A model generated the notes under the pieces. It had not been told where the DNA came from. It made no database searches and worked only from the letters and a program-made list of their open reading frames with translations. This document shows positions 29,921 to 37,922 of a DNA stretch of 64,000 nt, in pieces (the stretch's first letter is position 1; each line of letters opens with the position of its first letter). Source of the DNA: Alphaproteobacteria bacterium. GTDB taxonomy: Bacteria > Pseudomonadota > Alphaproteobacteria > UBA9219 > RFNS01. The translations under genes and the position numbers were made by a program. The DNA lies in assembly GCA_037200005.1 (NCBI GenBank), contig JBBCGY010000001.1:416416-480415 (forward strand), read 5' to 3'.

Positions 29921-30259
29921 ATGCGCAAGCTTATGATGAAGGAAGTTTTAGATTGCACGATTATCGTTTCTGAGCAGATGCCGAAGGTTGATTCGGTCGA
30001 GCAGCAATGGCGGGTCGTTGAGCGGGGCATGTGCCTGCGGACGAGGGGCGCCATGCCTGGCCAAAACGGAAAGAAACCCGTTTGGGCGAACACGACGAAG
30101 CTTAAAACGGTTCTTGCCAAAGGTTTCTCCTCTCAAGCAGAAGCGCAAGAATACATTCACACAATGTCGGCGCCAAAAGACGCTGTTTTTGAGCCCAGTC
30201 GTTGGGACGGGGCGGTATTCAAACATCCTAAACGGCAACAGACGGCTGCGTTAGTCTGA
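29921..30259 (+). CDS. QQWRVVER-family small protein, unit 1
   Basis: 112 residues, intact. Blocks: TIIVSEQMPK near 14, VEQQWRVVERGMCLR near 25-40, LKTVLAKGFSSQAEAQEYIHTM near 63-85, and the tail FKHPKRQQTAAL. No signal, no TM. The predicted order strand-strand-helix (WRVVER, then the AEAQEYI helix) recalls small DUF2188-like folds, but this is inference. Shine-Dalgarno AGAAGG upstream. As the first unit of the array it follows rplA by 35 bp and probably shares its transcript. Confidence 0.75.
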   Translation: MRKLMMKEVLDCTIIVSEQMPKVDSVEQQWRVVERGMCLRTRGAMPGQNGKKPVWANTTKLKTVLAKGFSSQAEAQEYIHTMSAPKDAVFEPSRWDGAVFKHPKRQQTAALV

Positions 30260-30297
30260 GGGCAATTGGAGAATTTATTTTAAAAAGGAGGATTAAA

Positions 30298-30615
30298 ATG
30301 AGAAACGCCTATCATAAAATCCCTACGATTATTATTGCCGAACAGATGCCGAAAGACGAAAATGGGGTGCGCAGCAGTGGCGCGTGGTCGAGCGGGCGAT
30401 GTGCTTGCGATCAAGAGAAGACTTTGGTCAAGGCGAAGCGAGTACGTACATAAGCCCGACAAAGATCAATGAAGTCGTGGCTGAAGGCTTGCCGTCAAAA
30501 GAAGCTGCGCAGCAAACTCATCCGTGGGCTTGCAGAGACGGAAGGCGCTTCTCTTTCTAGGAGGCAGACGGCGGCATTCAAATATCCTAAACAACAGACA
30601 GCCGCTTTGGGGTAA
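30298..30615 (+). CDS. QQWRVVER-family small protein, unit 2 (frameshifted in sequence)
   Basis: Strong Shine-Dalgarno AAGGAGG. Starts MRNAYHKIPTIIIAEQMPK; the frame breaks at about 30366, where one base restores AQQWRVVERAMCLRS, and again later. It ends KYPKQQTAALG at 30615. Restored length is about 106 residues. Like unit 1 it has the VAEGLPSKEAAQ segment. Whether the break is biological or an error cannot be told, but the same error type is common here. Confidence 0.65.
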
Positions 30616-30656
30616 TGAAGTAATCGGAGAAGTTATTTTGCAAGGAGGAGCACATT

Positions 30657-30984
30657 ATGGCGAAGAAAAATTTAAACTACACGATCATTATTCCTGAACA
30701 GATGCCCAAAGTCGCGGAGGGTGTCGAGCAGCAGTGGCGCGTGGTCGAGCGCACGATGTGTTCCCGCAGGGACGGACGAAATCCTGCTGGCCAGAACCCT
30801 CATGAGTGGGAGAGCATAGCGGAAGTCAAAGCTGTTCTAGGCGAAGGCTTTCCATCCAAGAGAGAGGCGCACAGCTTCATCAAGAAGATTCCGGAAGCCG
30901 GAAGACGCTTATCTCCATACCAACCACCGGGGCGTAGTTTTCAGGATTCCTAGGCCGAAGCAACAGATAGCCGCCTTGGGCTGA
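30657..30984 (+). CDS. QQWRVVER-family small protein, unit 3 (3' frameshift in sequence)
   Basis: Shine-Dalgarno AAGGAGG. MAKKNLNYTIIIPEQMPK, VEQQWRVVERTMCSR, VKAVLGEGFPSKREAHSFIKKI are in frame. Near 30905-30950 one base is missing; the correct end reads FRIPRPKQQIAALG with stop at 30982-30984, matching the tails of units 1 and 2. As sequenced, the open frame stops at 30953. Confidence 0.68.
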
Positions 30985-31025
30985 TGGAATAGTCAGAGAA
31001 GTTATTTTCCAGGGAGGCGCGCATT

Positions 31026-31371
31026 ATGGCGAAGAAAATTTTAGATTATACGATCATCATGCCTGAACAGATGCCGAAGGTTGAGGGTGTCGAGCAGCAA
31101 TGGCGCGTGGTCGAGCGTGCCATGTGTTCCTGCAAGGCCGGGAATCCTCCTGGTAGAAATCTCATTATTGGGAGAGCGTGGCGGAACTCAAAACCGTCCT
31201 AGCCGAAGGCCTTTCCTCTCAAGACGAGCGCGGAAATTCATTCATAAGATTAAAGAGCCGGCAGATACGGTTTTTCATTCCAAGCGCTGGGGATATGTGT
31301 TGAAATTTCCGAAAGCGACGTGGGAACATTCTAAAAGACAGAGAGCCATCTTAGGTTTACAGGTTGGTTGA
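31026..31371 (+). CDS. QQWRVVER-family small protein, unit 4 (frameshifted in sequence)
   Basis: Shine-Dalgarno AGGGAGG. Starts MAKKILDYTIIMPEQMPK, VEGVEQQWRVVERAMCS, then the frame breaks near 31150. The C-terminal half FIHKIKEPADTVFHSKRWGY and KFPKATWEHSKRQRAIL continues in another frame to 31371. The first 130 bp are almost identical to unit 3, implying recent duplication. Restored length is about 114 residues. Confidence 0.65.
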
Positions 31372-31380
31372 GGAAACGAC

Positions 31381-31638
31381 ATGTATAACGTATTTCCCTA
31401 TTTTTATGTCACCGCCGTCGAGATTTCGCGGCAAAAAGGCGCCACGCAGGAATGGCGTCTTGCGCGCCGACAGATTTTGAGTGTAAAAGATCGTGGCCGC
31501 ATGAAAGTTTCGCATAACGCCGAAGTGCTGGCCGATGGCCTTACGACCAAGGCGGCGGCTCAATTGGCTCTTGCGACGCTTCCGCCTTCGCCTGAAATGA
31601 AGATGGCGAAGAGCGGCATGGCAAGGCTGGAACGCTAA
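31381..31638 (+). CDS. diverged QQWRVVER-family small protein, unit 5
   Basis: 85 residues, intact. MYNVFPYFYVTAVEISRQK replaces the usual opening; ATQEWRLARRQIL corresponds to EQQWRVVERAMC, and LADGLTTKAAAQLALATLP to the VLAEGLPSKEAAQ block. It lacks the FKHPKRQQTAAL tail. It starts 9 bp after unit 4. The kinship is my alignment by eye and is less certain than for units 1-4. Confidence 0.6.
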   Translation: MYNVFPYFYVTAVEISRQKGATQEWRLARRQILSVKDRGRMKVSHNAEVLADGLTTKAAAQLALATLPPSPEMKMAKSGMARLER

Positions 31639-31675
31639 GAAACGTTCCATAAGGATTTCGCCCGCGAGGGCGGAA

Positions 31676-31830
31676 AAAGACCTGTCCAAGACTGCGGGTA
31701 GCAAGCTGGAGCGCAAGCGAAGGCGAGTTTAAAATCCCGCATAGACGGTGTTGAGACGGAAGTTCCGGGCGGGCCCTTTTTCAAGGGAACGCTCCATCTC
31801 CTTCAACTCCTTCAACGTGGGCAGGAAGAA
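31676..31830 (+). ncRNA. probable L10 leader of rplJ-rplL
   Basis: The stretch AAGACTGCGGGTAGCAAG ... AATCCCGCATAGACGGTGTT resembles the L10 leader (Rfam class L10_leader), where the L10-L7/L12 complex binds its own mRNA. TGCGGG (31693-31698) can pair with CCCGCA (31736-31741). Another hairpin, GGCTGCG/CGCAGCC at 31870-31891, sits just before the rplJ Shine-Dalgarno. A covariance-model search would settle it. The surrounding 31639-31910 has no gene. Confidence 0.6.
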
Positions 31831-31910
31831 GCGATACGGCGCGAAAGCGGCGAATCGTTTGATGCAACCGGCTGCGTCATGTGGCGCAGCCATAGCGGAA
31901 GGAGCAAAAC

Positions 31911-32420
31911 ATGGATCGTTCGCTTAAACAGGCGGAGATCGATGATCTGCGGACAGTGCTGGAGAAGCAATATTCTGTGATCGTCTACCGCCCCAAGGGG
32001 CTGACGGTCGCCGAGGATCGCGCGCTCCGGCAGAAAATGCATGCGGCCAACGCGGATATGCGGGTGATCAAGAACACCTTAGCCAAGCGTGCGGTCGACG
32101 GCACCAAGTTCGCCGGATTGTCGGATTTCTTCAAAGGCCCCACGGGATTGGCGTACTCCGCCGATCCGGTCGCGCCCGCGAAGGTGATCGCCGATTACGC
32201 CAAGGGCAACAACAATAAGGTCGAGATCATCGGCGGGGTTTTGGGCGAGCAAACGCTCGACGCCACGGCCGCGTCGGCGCTCGCCAAATTGCCGTCGCTC
32301 AATGAACTGCGCGCCAGGATCGTCGGCATGCTGCAAACCCCGGCGACGAGGCTTGCGGTGGTGCTCAAGGAACCGGCGGGCAAGCTGGCCCGAATCATGG
32401 CCGCCAAAGCAAAGCAATAA
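31911..32420 (+). CDS. rplJ: 50S ribosomal protein L10
   Basis: 169 residues, intact. MDRSLKQAEIDDLRTVLEKQ, IVYRPKGLTVAEDRALRQKM, RVIKNTLAKRAVDGT and a C-terminal helix that binds L7/L12 dimers. Clear Shine-Dalgarno GGAAGGAG. Together with rplL it builds the ribosomal stalk and feeds back on the leader upstream. Confidence 0.96.
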   Translation: MDRSLKQAEIDDLRTVLEKQYSVIVYRPKGLTVAEDRALRQKMHAANADMRVIKNTLAKRAVDGTKFAGLSDFFKGPTGLAYSADPVAPAKVIADYAKGNNNKVEIIGGVLGEQTLDATAASALAKLPSLNELRARIVGMLQTPATRLAVVLKEPAGKLARIMAAKAKQ

Positions 32421-32459
32421 ATTATCGTCTCAACACACACGCAACGTAAGGAGAATATC

Positions 32460-32834
32460 ATGTCGAAGCTGGAAAAAATCGTCGAAGACTTGTCCACCCT
32501 CACCGTCCTGGAAGCCGCGGAGCTGTCGAAGCTTCTGGAAGAAAAGTGGGGCGTCAGCGCGGCGGCTCCGGTTGCCGTCGCGGCGGCTGGCGGCGCGGCT
32601 GCCGGTCCGGCGGCGGAAGAGCAGACCGAGTTCACGCTCGTTCTTGCTGCCGCCGGCGACAAGAAGATCGAGGTCATCAAGGAAGTCCGCGCCATCACCA
32701 ATCTCGGCCTCAAGGAAGCCAAGGACCTGGTCGAAGGCGCGCCGAAGACCGTCAAGGAAGCCCTCAGCAAGGCCGACGCCGAGAAGTTCAAGAAGCAGCT
32801 TGAAGCTGCCGGCGCGAAGGTTGAAGTGAAGTAA
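32460..32834 (+). CDS. rplL: 50S ribosomal protein L7/L12
   Basis: 124 residues. N-terminal dimerisation helix ([20 protein letters not shown]), Ala/Gly hinge, and C-terminal domain [21 protein letters not shown] with [17 protein letters not shown]. Shine-Dalgarno AAGGAG. In almost all bacteria rpoB follows; here a structured repeat and a terminator do. Confidence 0.97.
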   Translation: MSKLEKIVEDLSTLTVLEAAELSKLLEEKWGVSAAAPVAVAAAGGAAAGPAAEEQTEFTLVLAAAGDKKIEVIKEVRAITNLGLKEAKDLVEGAPKTVKEALSKADAEKFKKQLEAAGAKVEVK

Positions 32835-32973
32835 GGCGCTTCGTTGGCGAGCGGGATCGCTTGCGATCCCGCGAACCTACAAAAGCCCATGAATGTTCCC
32901 CCGGAACATTCAAACCCGGAAAAGTTCGTCCATTTATGGACGAACTTTATCCGGGATCCAGGCCATACCTGCC
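32832..32973 (+). repeat. three-hairpin 3' element, copy 2
   Basis: Starts at the rplL stop: TAAGGCGCTTCGTTGGCGAG. Stem 1 is GCGGGATCGC/GCGATCCCGC (32851-32872), stem 2 GAATGTTCC/GGAACATTC (32891-32911), stem 3 AAGTTCGTCC/GGACGAACTT extended by CCCGGA/TCCGGG (about 32915-32955). Compared with copy 1 the stems change on both sides, so structure is conserved more than sequence. Confidence 0.8.
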
Positions 32974-32985
32974 AAAATCATGGTT

Positions 32986-33014
32986 AACCGGACGTTTGCC
33001 ACGTCCGGTTTTTC
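32986..33014 (+). terminator. rho-independent terminator of rplJL
   Basis: AACCGGACGT-TTGCC-ACGTCCGGTT, a perfect 10-bp stem, followed by TTTCATTTTA. It ends the rplJL transcript about 150 bp after rplL, supporting separation from rpoBC. Confidence 0.8.
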
Positions 33015-33089
33015 ATTTTATGCGGCGTATTTTTTATTTTCATCTTTTTCTGGTATAACGAAACAACGGAAATTTTCAGAGAATTGGGC

Positions 33090-33599
33090 ATGGCAAATTC
33101 GATTGGTTTTAGTTTGTACGAGAGCGCTCTCGGCTTGTCGGGCATGGTCTGCGGCGCCGGTGGGATACTCTACGGTCTGCTTGGGTCCGAGCATCATCCG
33201 GCCGAATGGGTCGTTGGCGGCGCGGTGGCGATTTATGCCGGCGTGAAGACGTTTCGCCAGGCGGGACGAGAGATAACTTCGCCCGAGTCGTCGCGTAGAT
33301 CGCAAGCGCCATCCTCGCGGCACAGCGTTACCGCGCCTTCCAGCACGCCTTGGGTGAATTATGTCGCGCCAGACGGCACGACGTCCGTTCAGCCGCCCGC
33401 CAGCGGCCCCATGCCGCGCGAGCATATGGAACCCGGCGTTCGCTATGTCGGGCCCGATGGCGCGACTTACCGCAAGCACGATGCGCGGCCCATGGGCACG
33501 CCGGACTCCGTCCGCCCCCCAGAGGAGTCTCAGAGGCCAAGCTTTATCCTGAGCCAAGAAGAGCTCGCGCGGCGATTCACGAAATTAAATCAGGGGTGA
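33090..33599 (+). CDS. uncharacterised small membrane protein
   Basis: 169 residues. Two hydrophobic stretches near residues 15-30 (GLSGMVCGAGGILYGLL) and 40-52 (VVGGAVAIYAGV), then a polar Ser/Pro-rich region with a short internal repeat, WVNYVAPDGTTSV and VRYVGPDGATYRK, and a C-terminal LSQEELARRFTKL. ATG 33084 is an alternative start. The repeat Y-V-x-PDG-x-T may be a small beta unit. Function unknown. Followed after 7 bp by another small membrane protein. Confidence 0.65.
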   Translation: MANSIGFSLYESALGLSGMVCGAGGILYGLLGSEHHPAEWVVGGAVAIYAGVKTFRQAGREITSPESSRRSQAPSSRHSVTAPSSTPWVNYVAPDGTTSVQPPASGPMPREHMEPGVRYVGPDGATYRKHDARPMGTPDSVRPPEESQRPSFILSQEELARRFTKLNQG

Positions 33600-33606
33600 T
33601 GACAAC

Positions 33607-33960
33607 ATGAACGCCATTCCCGTCAGATATTCCCGCATCACCGATGTCGTCGGCGCGACCGTGGGTTGCACCGGGTTGGTCGGAACGGTCATCGCCGGAT
33701 TTGCCTCGCCTGAAGGGGCCCATGCCGTCAATGATCTGATCACAACCGGGGCCGAGGTTACAGGCGCGGGTCTGGCGATTTTCCTGTTCGGTCGCGCCGC
33801 GCAGGCGATTGTCAATCATGTGAAGACTCCCGCGCAAAAACAGCCCGCCGCCGCGGCATCGCCGCCGGAATCCAATCTTAAGGGCCGGCTTCCAACTACG
33901 CCGGATTATGCCGCGGCCAAGGCGCGCCGCACGCCGCCTGTTCAATACAGGGTTCGCTGA
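33607..33960 (+). CDS. uncharacterised small membrane protein
   Basis: 117 residues. Two TM segments near 12-32 (VGATVGCTGLVGTVIAGF) and 45-65 (TGAEVTGAGLAIFLFG), followed by a basic, Pro/Ala-rich tail. Same layout as the preceding protein: two TM, polar Pro-rich C-terminus. Probably co-transcribed with it. It converges on lolD with 18 bp between stops. No family recognised. Confidence 0.6.
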   Translation: MNAIPVRYSRITDVVGATVGCTGLVGTVIAGFASPEGAHAVNDLITTGAEVTGAGLAIFLFGRAAQAIVNHVKTPAQKQPAAAASPPESNLKGRLPTTPDYAAAKARRTPPVQYRVR

Positions 33961-33978
33961 TTCCGGTTCTCTCGTAAA

Positions 33979-34654
33979 TTATTCCAACCTGCCGTCCTTG
34001 AGCGCCACGGTGCGATCCATCTTCGCGGCGAGGTCGTAATTATGCGTCGCCATCAGCAGCGCGAGATTCTGCCCCGCGCGTCAATTCCTTGAGCATGTCG
34101 AACACATGCCCCGCCGTGGCGGGATCGAGATTGCCGGTCGGCTCGTCGGCGATCAGCAGGCGCGGGCGGTTGGCGAGGGCGCGGGCAATCGCGACGCGCT
34201 GCTGCTCGCCGCCCGATAACTGCCCGGGACGGTGGCTGCCGCGCGCGGCAAGGCCGACGAGGCTGAGCAGTTCATCCGCACGCTCGTTCGCCGCGCTTCG
34301 GTCCATGCCCGCGATCATCTGCGGCAGCACGATATTCTCCCGCGCCGAGAATTCCGGCAGCAGATGGTGCATCTGATAGACATAGCCGATATATTGCCGC
34401 CGCAGCGCGGTGCGGCGCGCATCGTCGGCGCGCGAAGCCTCGACGCCGCCGATGAAAATTTCGCCGCCGCCCGGCTGTTCGAGAAGTCCGGCGATATGCA
34501 GCAGCGTGGATTTCCCCGCGCCCGAAGGCCCGACCAGCGCGATCCGCTCGCCCGCGCGGACGGCAAGCTCGCAGCCGCGCAGGATGTCGAGCCTGCCGTC
34601 GCCCTGGCCGAAGCTTTTGGTCACGCCGCGAAGCTCGAGGGCGATGTCACTCAT
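33979..34654 (-). CDS. lolD: lipoprotein-releasing system ATP-binding protein LolD (one frameshift in sequence)
   Basis: About 225 residues. Walker A GPSGAGKST, Q-loop YVYQMHHLLPEFSA, signature LSGGEQQRVAIA and Walker B LLIADEPTGNLDP are in frame. Near 34070-34085 one base is missing after LTRGA; then NLALLMATHNYDLAAKMDR restores the H-loop and ends LKDGRLE*. Start at 34654 overlaps lolC by 8 bp. It powers extraction of lipoproteins from the inner membrane. Confidence 0.9.
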
Positions 34655-35891
34655 AGCGCAGCGCCTCGACCGGATCGAGTCTGGCGGCGCGCCATGCGGG
34701 ATAGATGGTGGCGAGGAAAGACAGCGCCAGCGCCATGGCGACGACCTGGAACACTTCATGCCAGTCGATCACGGCGGGAAGCTGCGAGAGGTAGTAGAAT
34801 TCGGCGGCGAACAGTTCCTTGCCGCTCAGGCGCTGGAAAAACTGCCGGATGCTTTCGATATTGAGCGCGACGAAGACGCCGAGCGCCGTACCGCTCGCGG
34901 TGCCGATAACGCCGATGCTGGAGCCGCTGAGGAAGAAAATCTTCATGATCGAGCCGCGCGTCGCGCCCATCGTGCGCAGGATGGCGATGCCGCGCCCCTT
35001 GTCCTTGACCAGCATGATCATGCTGGAGATGATGTTGAACGCCGCGACCAGGATGATCAGCGTCAGGATCAGGAACATCACGTTGCGCTCGACCTGCAGT
35101 GTGCTCATGAAACTGGCGTGGCGCTGCTGCCAGTCCTGGATGCGGGTACCGGGCCCGGCGGCTCCCATCACCATGGCGCGCAAATCTTTCAGATGGTGCG
35201 GGTCTTTTACGAAAATCTCGACCGAGGTCACGCTGTCTTCGAGGCGGTAGAAGCTCTGCGCCGCTTCCAGCGGCATGAAGACGAAATTATTGTCGTACTC
35301 ATACATGCCGACATCGAACACCGCGGCGACCGGATAGGCGCGCAGCCTCGGCATGGAGCCGAACGCGCTTGAACGACTTAGCGGCGATATCAAGGTCAGC
35401 ATGTCGCCGACATTGACGCCCAGGCGTTGCGCCATGCGGATGCCGATGGCGATCTTGTCGTCCTTGAAGTCGTCCAGCGATCCGGCGCTGATATGCCCGG
35501 CGATGGCGGGGCGCTTGCGTATGTCTTCGGGGCGCAGGCCGCGCACCATCACGCCGTTCGACGCGCCGCTCTGGGTCATCAGCGCCTGGCCCTCGATCAT
35601 CGGGTCGGCGAGCGCGACGCCCGGCAGCTGCATGATCCGGGCCCGGATTGGCTCGTAATCCGCCAGCGGCCCGGCCTCGCCATAGATATAGACATGGCCG
35701 TTCAGGCCGAGAATGCGGTTGAACAATTCCTCGCGAAAGCCATTCATCACCGCCATGACGATAATCAGCGTCGCGACGCCGAGCGCGATGCCGAGCAGCG
35801 AGAACCAGGTGATGACGGAAATGAATCCCTCTTTCCGCCGCGCCCGAAGATATCGCCAGCCTACGAGACGTTCAAAGGGAGTGAAGATCAT
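34647..35891 (-). CDS. lolC: lipoprotein-releasing system permease LolC/LolE
   Basis: 414 residues. One TM near 25-48 (LLGIALGVATLIIVMAVMNGF, the MNG(F) motif typical of LolC/E), a periplasmic MacB-like domain of about 200 residues, then three C-terminal TM with ILRTMGATRGSIMKIF and a last PAWRAARLDPVEALRYE. A single LolC/E gene with LolD is common in alphaproteobacteria, where it likely forms a homodimer. It directly follows proS (0 bp). Confidence 0.93.
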   Translation of the reverse strand: MIFTPFERLVGWRYLRARRKEGFISVITWFSLLGIALGVATLIIVMAVMNGFREELFNRILGLNGHVYIYGEAGPLADYEPIRARIMQLPGVALADPMIEGQALMTQSGASNGVMVRGLRPEDIRKRPAIAGHISAGSLDDFKDDKIAIGIRMAQRLGVNVGDMLTLISPLSRSSAFGSMPRLRAYPVAAVFDVGMYEYDNNFVFMPLEAAQSFYRLEDSVTSVEIFVKDPHHLKDLRAMVMGAAGPGTRIQDWQQRHASFMSTLQVERNVMFLILTLIILVAAFNIISSMIMLVKDKGRGIAILRTMGATRGSIMKIFFLSGSSIGVIGTASGTALGVFVALNIESIRQFFQRLSGKELFAAEFYYLSQLPAVIDWHEVFQVVAMALALSFLATIYPAWRAARLDPVEALRYE

Positions 35892-37439
35892 CTAATAGGC
35901 CCTTGCGAAAATCACGTCCTGTGTCGCGGGTTTGCCGGTCAGGACGCAGGTTCCGGTCTTACCGTCCTGGTCGAACGGGATGCAGCGCACCGTCACCCCC
36001 AGAGGGTCGAGCATGGCGAGCGAGGTCTCGCAGCCGCACCATTTGCCGCGCACGAAGCCCTGGCCGCCGGTGAAGCCGTTATCGCCCCCGCCGCTCTTGC
36101 CGAAATATTTTTCCAGTTCGGCGAAGCTTGTAACATCCGTGACGGTGCGGGTGTCGCGCAATGTTTTGGCCTCGGCGAATAGCGCCTGCTGGATTTCCGC
36201 AAGTTCCGCGCCGAGCTGCGACGAAAACTCATCCGCGCCGACAAAGCGTTTCTTGGCGGTCATCTGATCGCGGCGCACCACGGCGACCTGGCCGCCTTCC
36301 ACGTCGCGCGGCCCAATCTCGAGAATCAGCGGCACGCCTTTGCGTATCCATTCCCAGCGTTTTTCCTGAGCGGCCATGTCGCGCTTGTCGATCTTGGCCC
36401 GCACCGGCAGGCTGTTGAAACTCTGCGCTTTCAGCGACGCCAGAACTTTTTCGGCATAGCCAAGAACGGCGTCGTGATCCGCGCCTTCGCGCAGGATGGG
36501 CACGATCACGATTTGCTGCGGGGCGATCGCAGGCGGCAGCCGCAACCCGTCATCGTCGGCATGGGCCATGATGATCGCGCCGATCAGGCGGGTCGAAACC
36601 CCCCATGACGTGGTATAGGCGTATTCGATCTCGCCCGCCTTGCTCTGAAACTTGATCTCGGACGCCTTGGAGAAATTCTGGCCGAGGTAATGCGAGGTTC
36701 CGGATTGCAGCGCGCGGCCGTCCTGCATCATCGCCTCGATGCAGTAAGTATTCACTGCGCCGGGAAAGCGTTCGTGCGGCGGTTTTTCGCCGACGACGAC
36801 GGGCAGCGCCAGCACATTTTGCGCCACATCCTCATAGACGCGCAGCATCTGCTCGGTTTCCGCCCGCGCCTCGGCCTCGTCGGCATGGGCGGTATGGCCT
36901 TCCTGCCAGAGAAACTCCACGGTGCGCAGGAAAATGCGCGGGCGCAGTTCCCAGCGCACGACATTCGCCCATTGGTTCACCAGAATCGGCAGATCGCGAT
37001 AGGATTGCACCCAGCCCGCGAAAGCCTCGCCGATCACGGTCTCGGAAGTCGGGCGCACGACGAGCGGTTCTTCCAGCGGCGCGTCGGGCGTCAGCACGCC
37101 GTCCTTCATCGTCAGGCGGTGATGAGTGACGACCGCCATCTCTTTCGCGAAGCCTTCGACATGCGCCGCTTCCTTCTGGATGTAGGACAGCGGAATGAAA
37201 AGCGGGAAATAGGCGTTCTCATGCCCCGTATCCTTGAAGCGCTTGTCGAGCGCTCCCTGGATCAATTCCCAGATGCCATAGCCCCAGGGCTTGATGACCA
37301 TGCAGCCGCGCACGCCGGAAAACTCCGCCATGTCCGCGCCGCGAATGACCTTCTGATACCATTCGGCGTAGTTTTCCGCGCGCGTCGGGCTGATGGCGTG
37401 CTTGGGGGCTTTTTGCTGCGGGGCGGGCGAGGCGGTCAT
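35892..37439 (-). CDS. proS: prolyl-tRNA synthetase, archaeal/eukaryotic-like type
   Basis: 515 residues. Class II core with RPTSETVIGEAF (motif 2 region) and the start AEWYQKVIRGADMAEFSGVRG typical of the archaeal/eukaryotic-like group (ProS type 3). It lacks the large editing insertion of standard bacterial ProRS and has the extra C-terminal domain with Cys residues (KWCGCETS, RCIPF, TCVLTGK) ending in a terminal tyrosine (FARAY), a hallmark of this type. It charges tRNA-Pro. The enzyme class is certain; the unusual type for an alphaproteobacterium suggests old transfer. Confidence 0.95.
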   Translation of the reverse strand: MTASPAPQQKAPKHAISPTRAENYAEWYQKVIRGADMAEFSGVRGCMVIKPWGYGIWELIQGALDKRFKDTGHENAYFPLFIPLSYIQKEAAHVEGFAKEMAVVTHHRLTMKDGVLTPDAPLEEPLVVRPTSETVIGEAFAGWVQSYRDLPILVNQWANVVRWELRPRIFLRTVEFLWQEGHTAHADEAEARAETEQMLRVYEDVAQNVLALPVVVGEKPPHERFPGAVNTYCIEAMMQDGRALQSGTSHYLGQNFSKASEIKFQSKAGEIEYAYTTSWGVSTRLIGAIIMAHADDDGLRLPPAIAPQQIVIVPILREGADHDAVLGYAEKVLASLKAQSFNSLPVRAKIDKRDMAAQEKRWEWIRKGVPLILEIGPRDVEGGQVAVVRRDQMTAKKRFVGADEFSSQLGAELAEIQQALFAEAKTLRDTRTVTDVTSFAELEKYFGKSGGGDNGFTGGQGFVRGKWCGCETSLAMLDPLGVTVRCIPFDQDGKTGTCVLTGKPATQDVIFARAY

Positions 37440-37484
37440 TCATGATCTCTGACAAGGGAAAACGATGCGTCAGAGTATATAGGC

Positions 37485-37922
37485 TCAGGGCTTTTGCTCA
37501 AGGCACAAAACGGCCAGATTTTCCTGCGCCTGACTGGTCAAAGGCTGGCCGTTATAAGTCACCTGATCGCCGGTGACCTCGATGGCGCCGAGGCGGACCT
37601 TGCTGGCGTCCAGCTTATTGTAGGGATAATCCTGGTTCGGCAGCCACTGGCGCAGGCCGGAATCGAGTTCGATGGCGATCGTCTCCGGCAGTTCGATTGG
37701 CGGCGTATCCTCAAGATCGGCGGGGGCGACCTTCTTGCCGTTGACATCCACGCCCGGCTGATAGGCGACGTCGGCTGACGGATGATGCTTGATCAAGGCG
37801 CGGCAGGCGGCGCGGGAGATAGTGACGGTCTGCGCGCCTTCCTTCTTTGCCGGTTCGGCGGCCTGGGCGTGCAAAGGGCAGAGCGCCCACGCGCAAATAA
37901 TCGCGGCGGCGATTCGCATCAT
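37485..37922 (-). CDS. uncharacterised secreted protein
   Basis: 145 residues with a Sec signal (IAAAIICAWALCPLHAQA). The mature part contains SRAACRALIKHHPSADVAYQPGVDVNGKKVAPADL, a stretch common to small alphaproteobacterial exported proteins of unknown function, and a C-terminal Cys in LAVLCLEQ. Its start overlaps the stop of the last two-Cys array gene (ATGA), so they are co-transcribed, and proS follows after 45 bp. Confidence 0.7.
   Translation of the reverse strand: MMRIAAAIICAWALCPLHAQAAEPAKKEGAQTVTISRAACRALIKHHPSADVAYQPGVDVNGKKVAPADLEDTPPIELPETIAIELDSGLRQWLPNQDYPYNKLDASKVRLGAIEVTGDQVTYNGQPLTSQAQENLAVLCLEQKP

Larger units (their letters stand above)
29886..31638 (+). repeat. tandem array of five related small-protein units between rplA and rplJ
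   Basis: Five units with start codons at 29921, 30298, 30657, 31026 and 31381, a period of 355-377 bp. The spacers are related: GGAGAA(g/t)TTATTTT then a GGAGG-like site and ATG. All but the last encode EQMPK...QQWRVVER-MC. They interrupt the usual rplA-rplJ adjacency. Confidence 0.85.

Noticed and set aside
29886-31638. CRISPR-like array because of the regular period
   Set aside because: The period is about 360 bp and the units are protein-coding with start sites; there are no short direct repeats with unique spacers.
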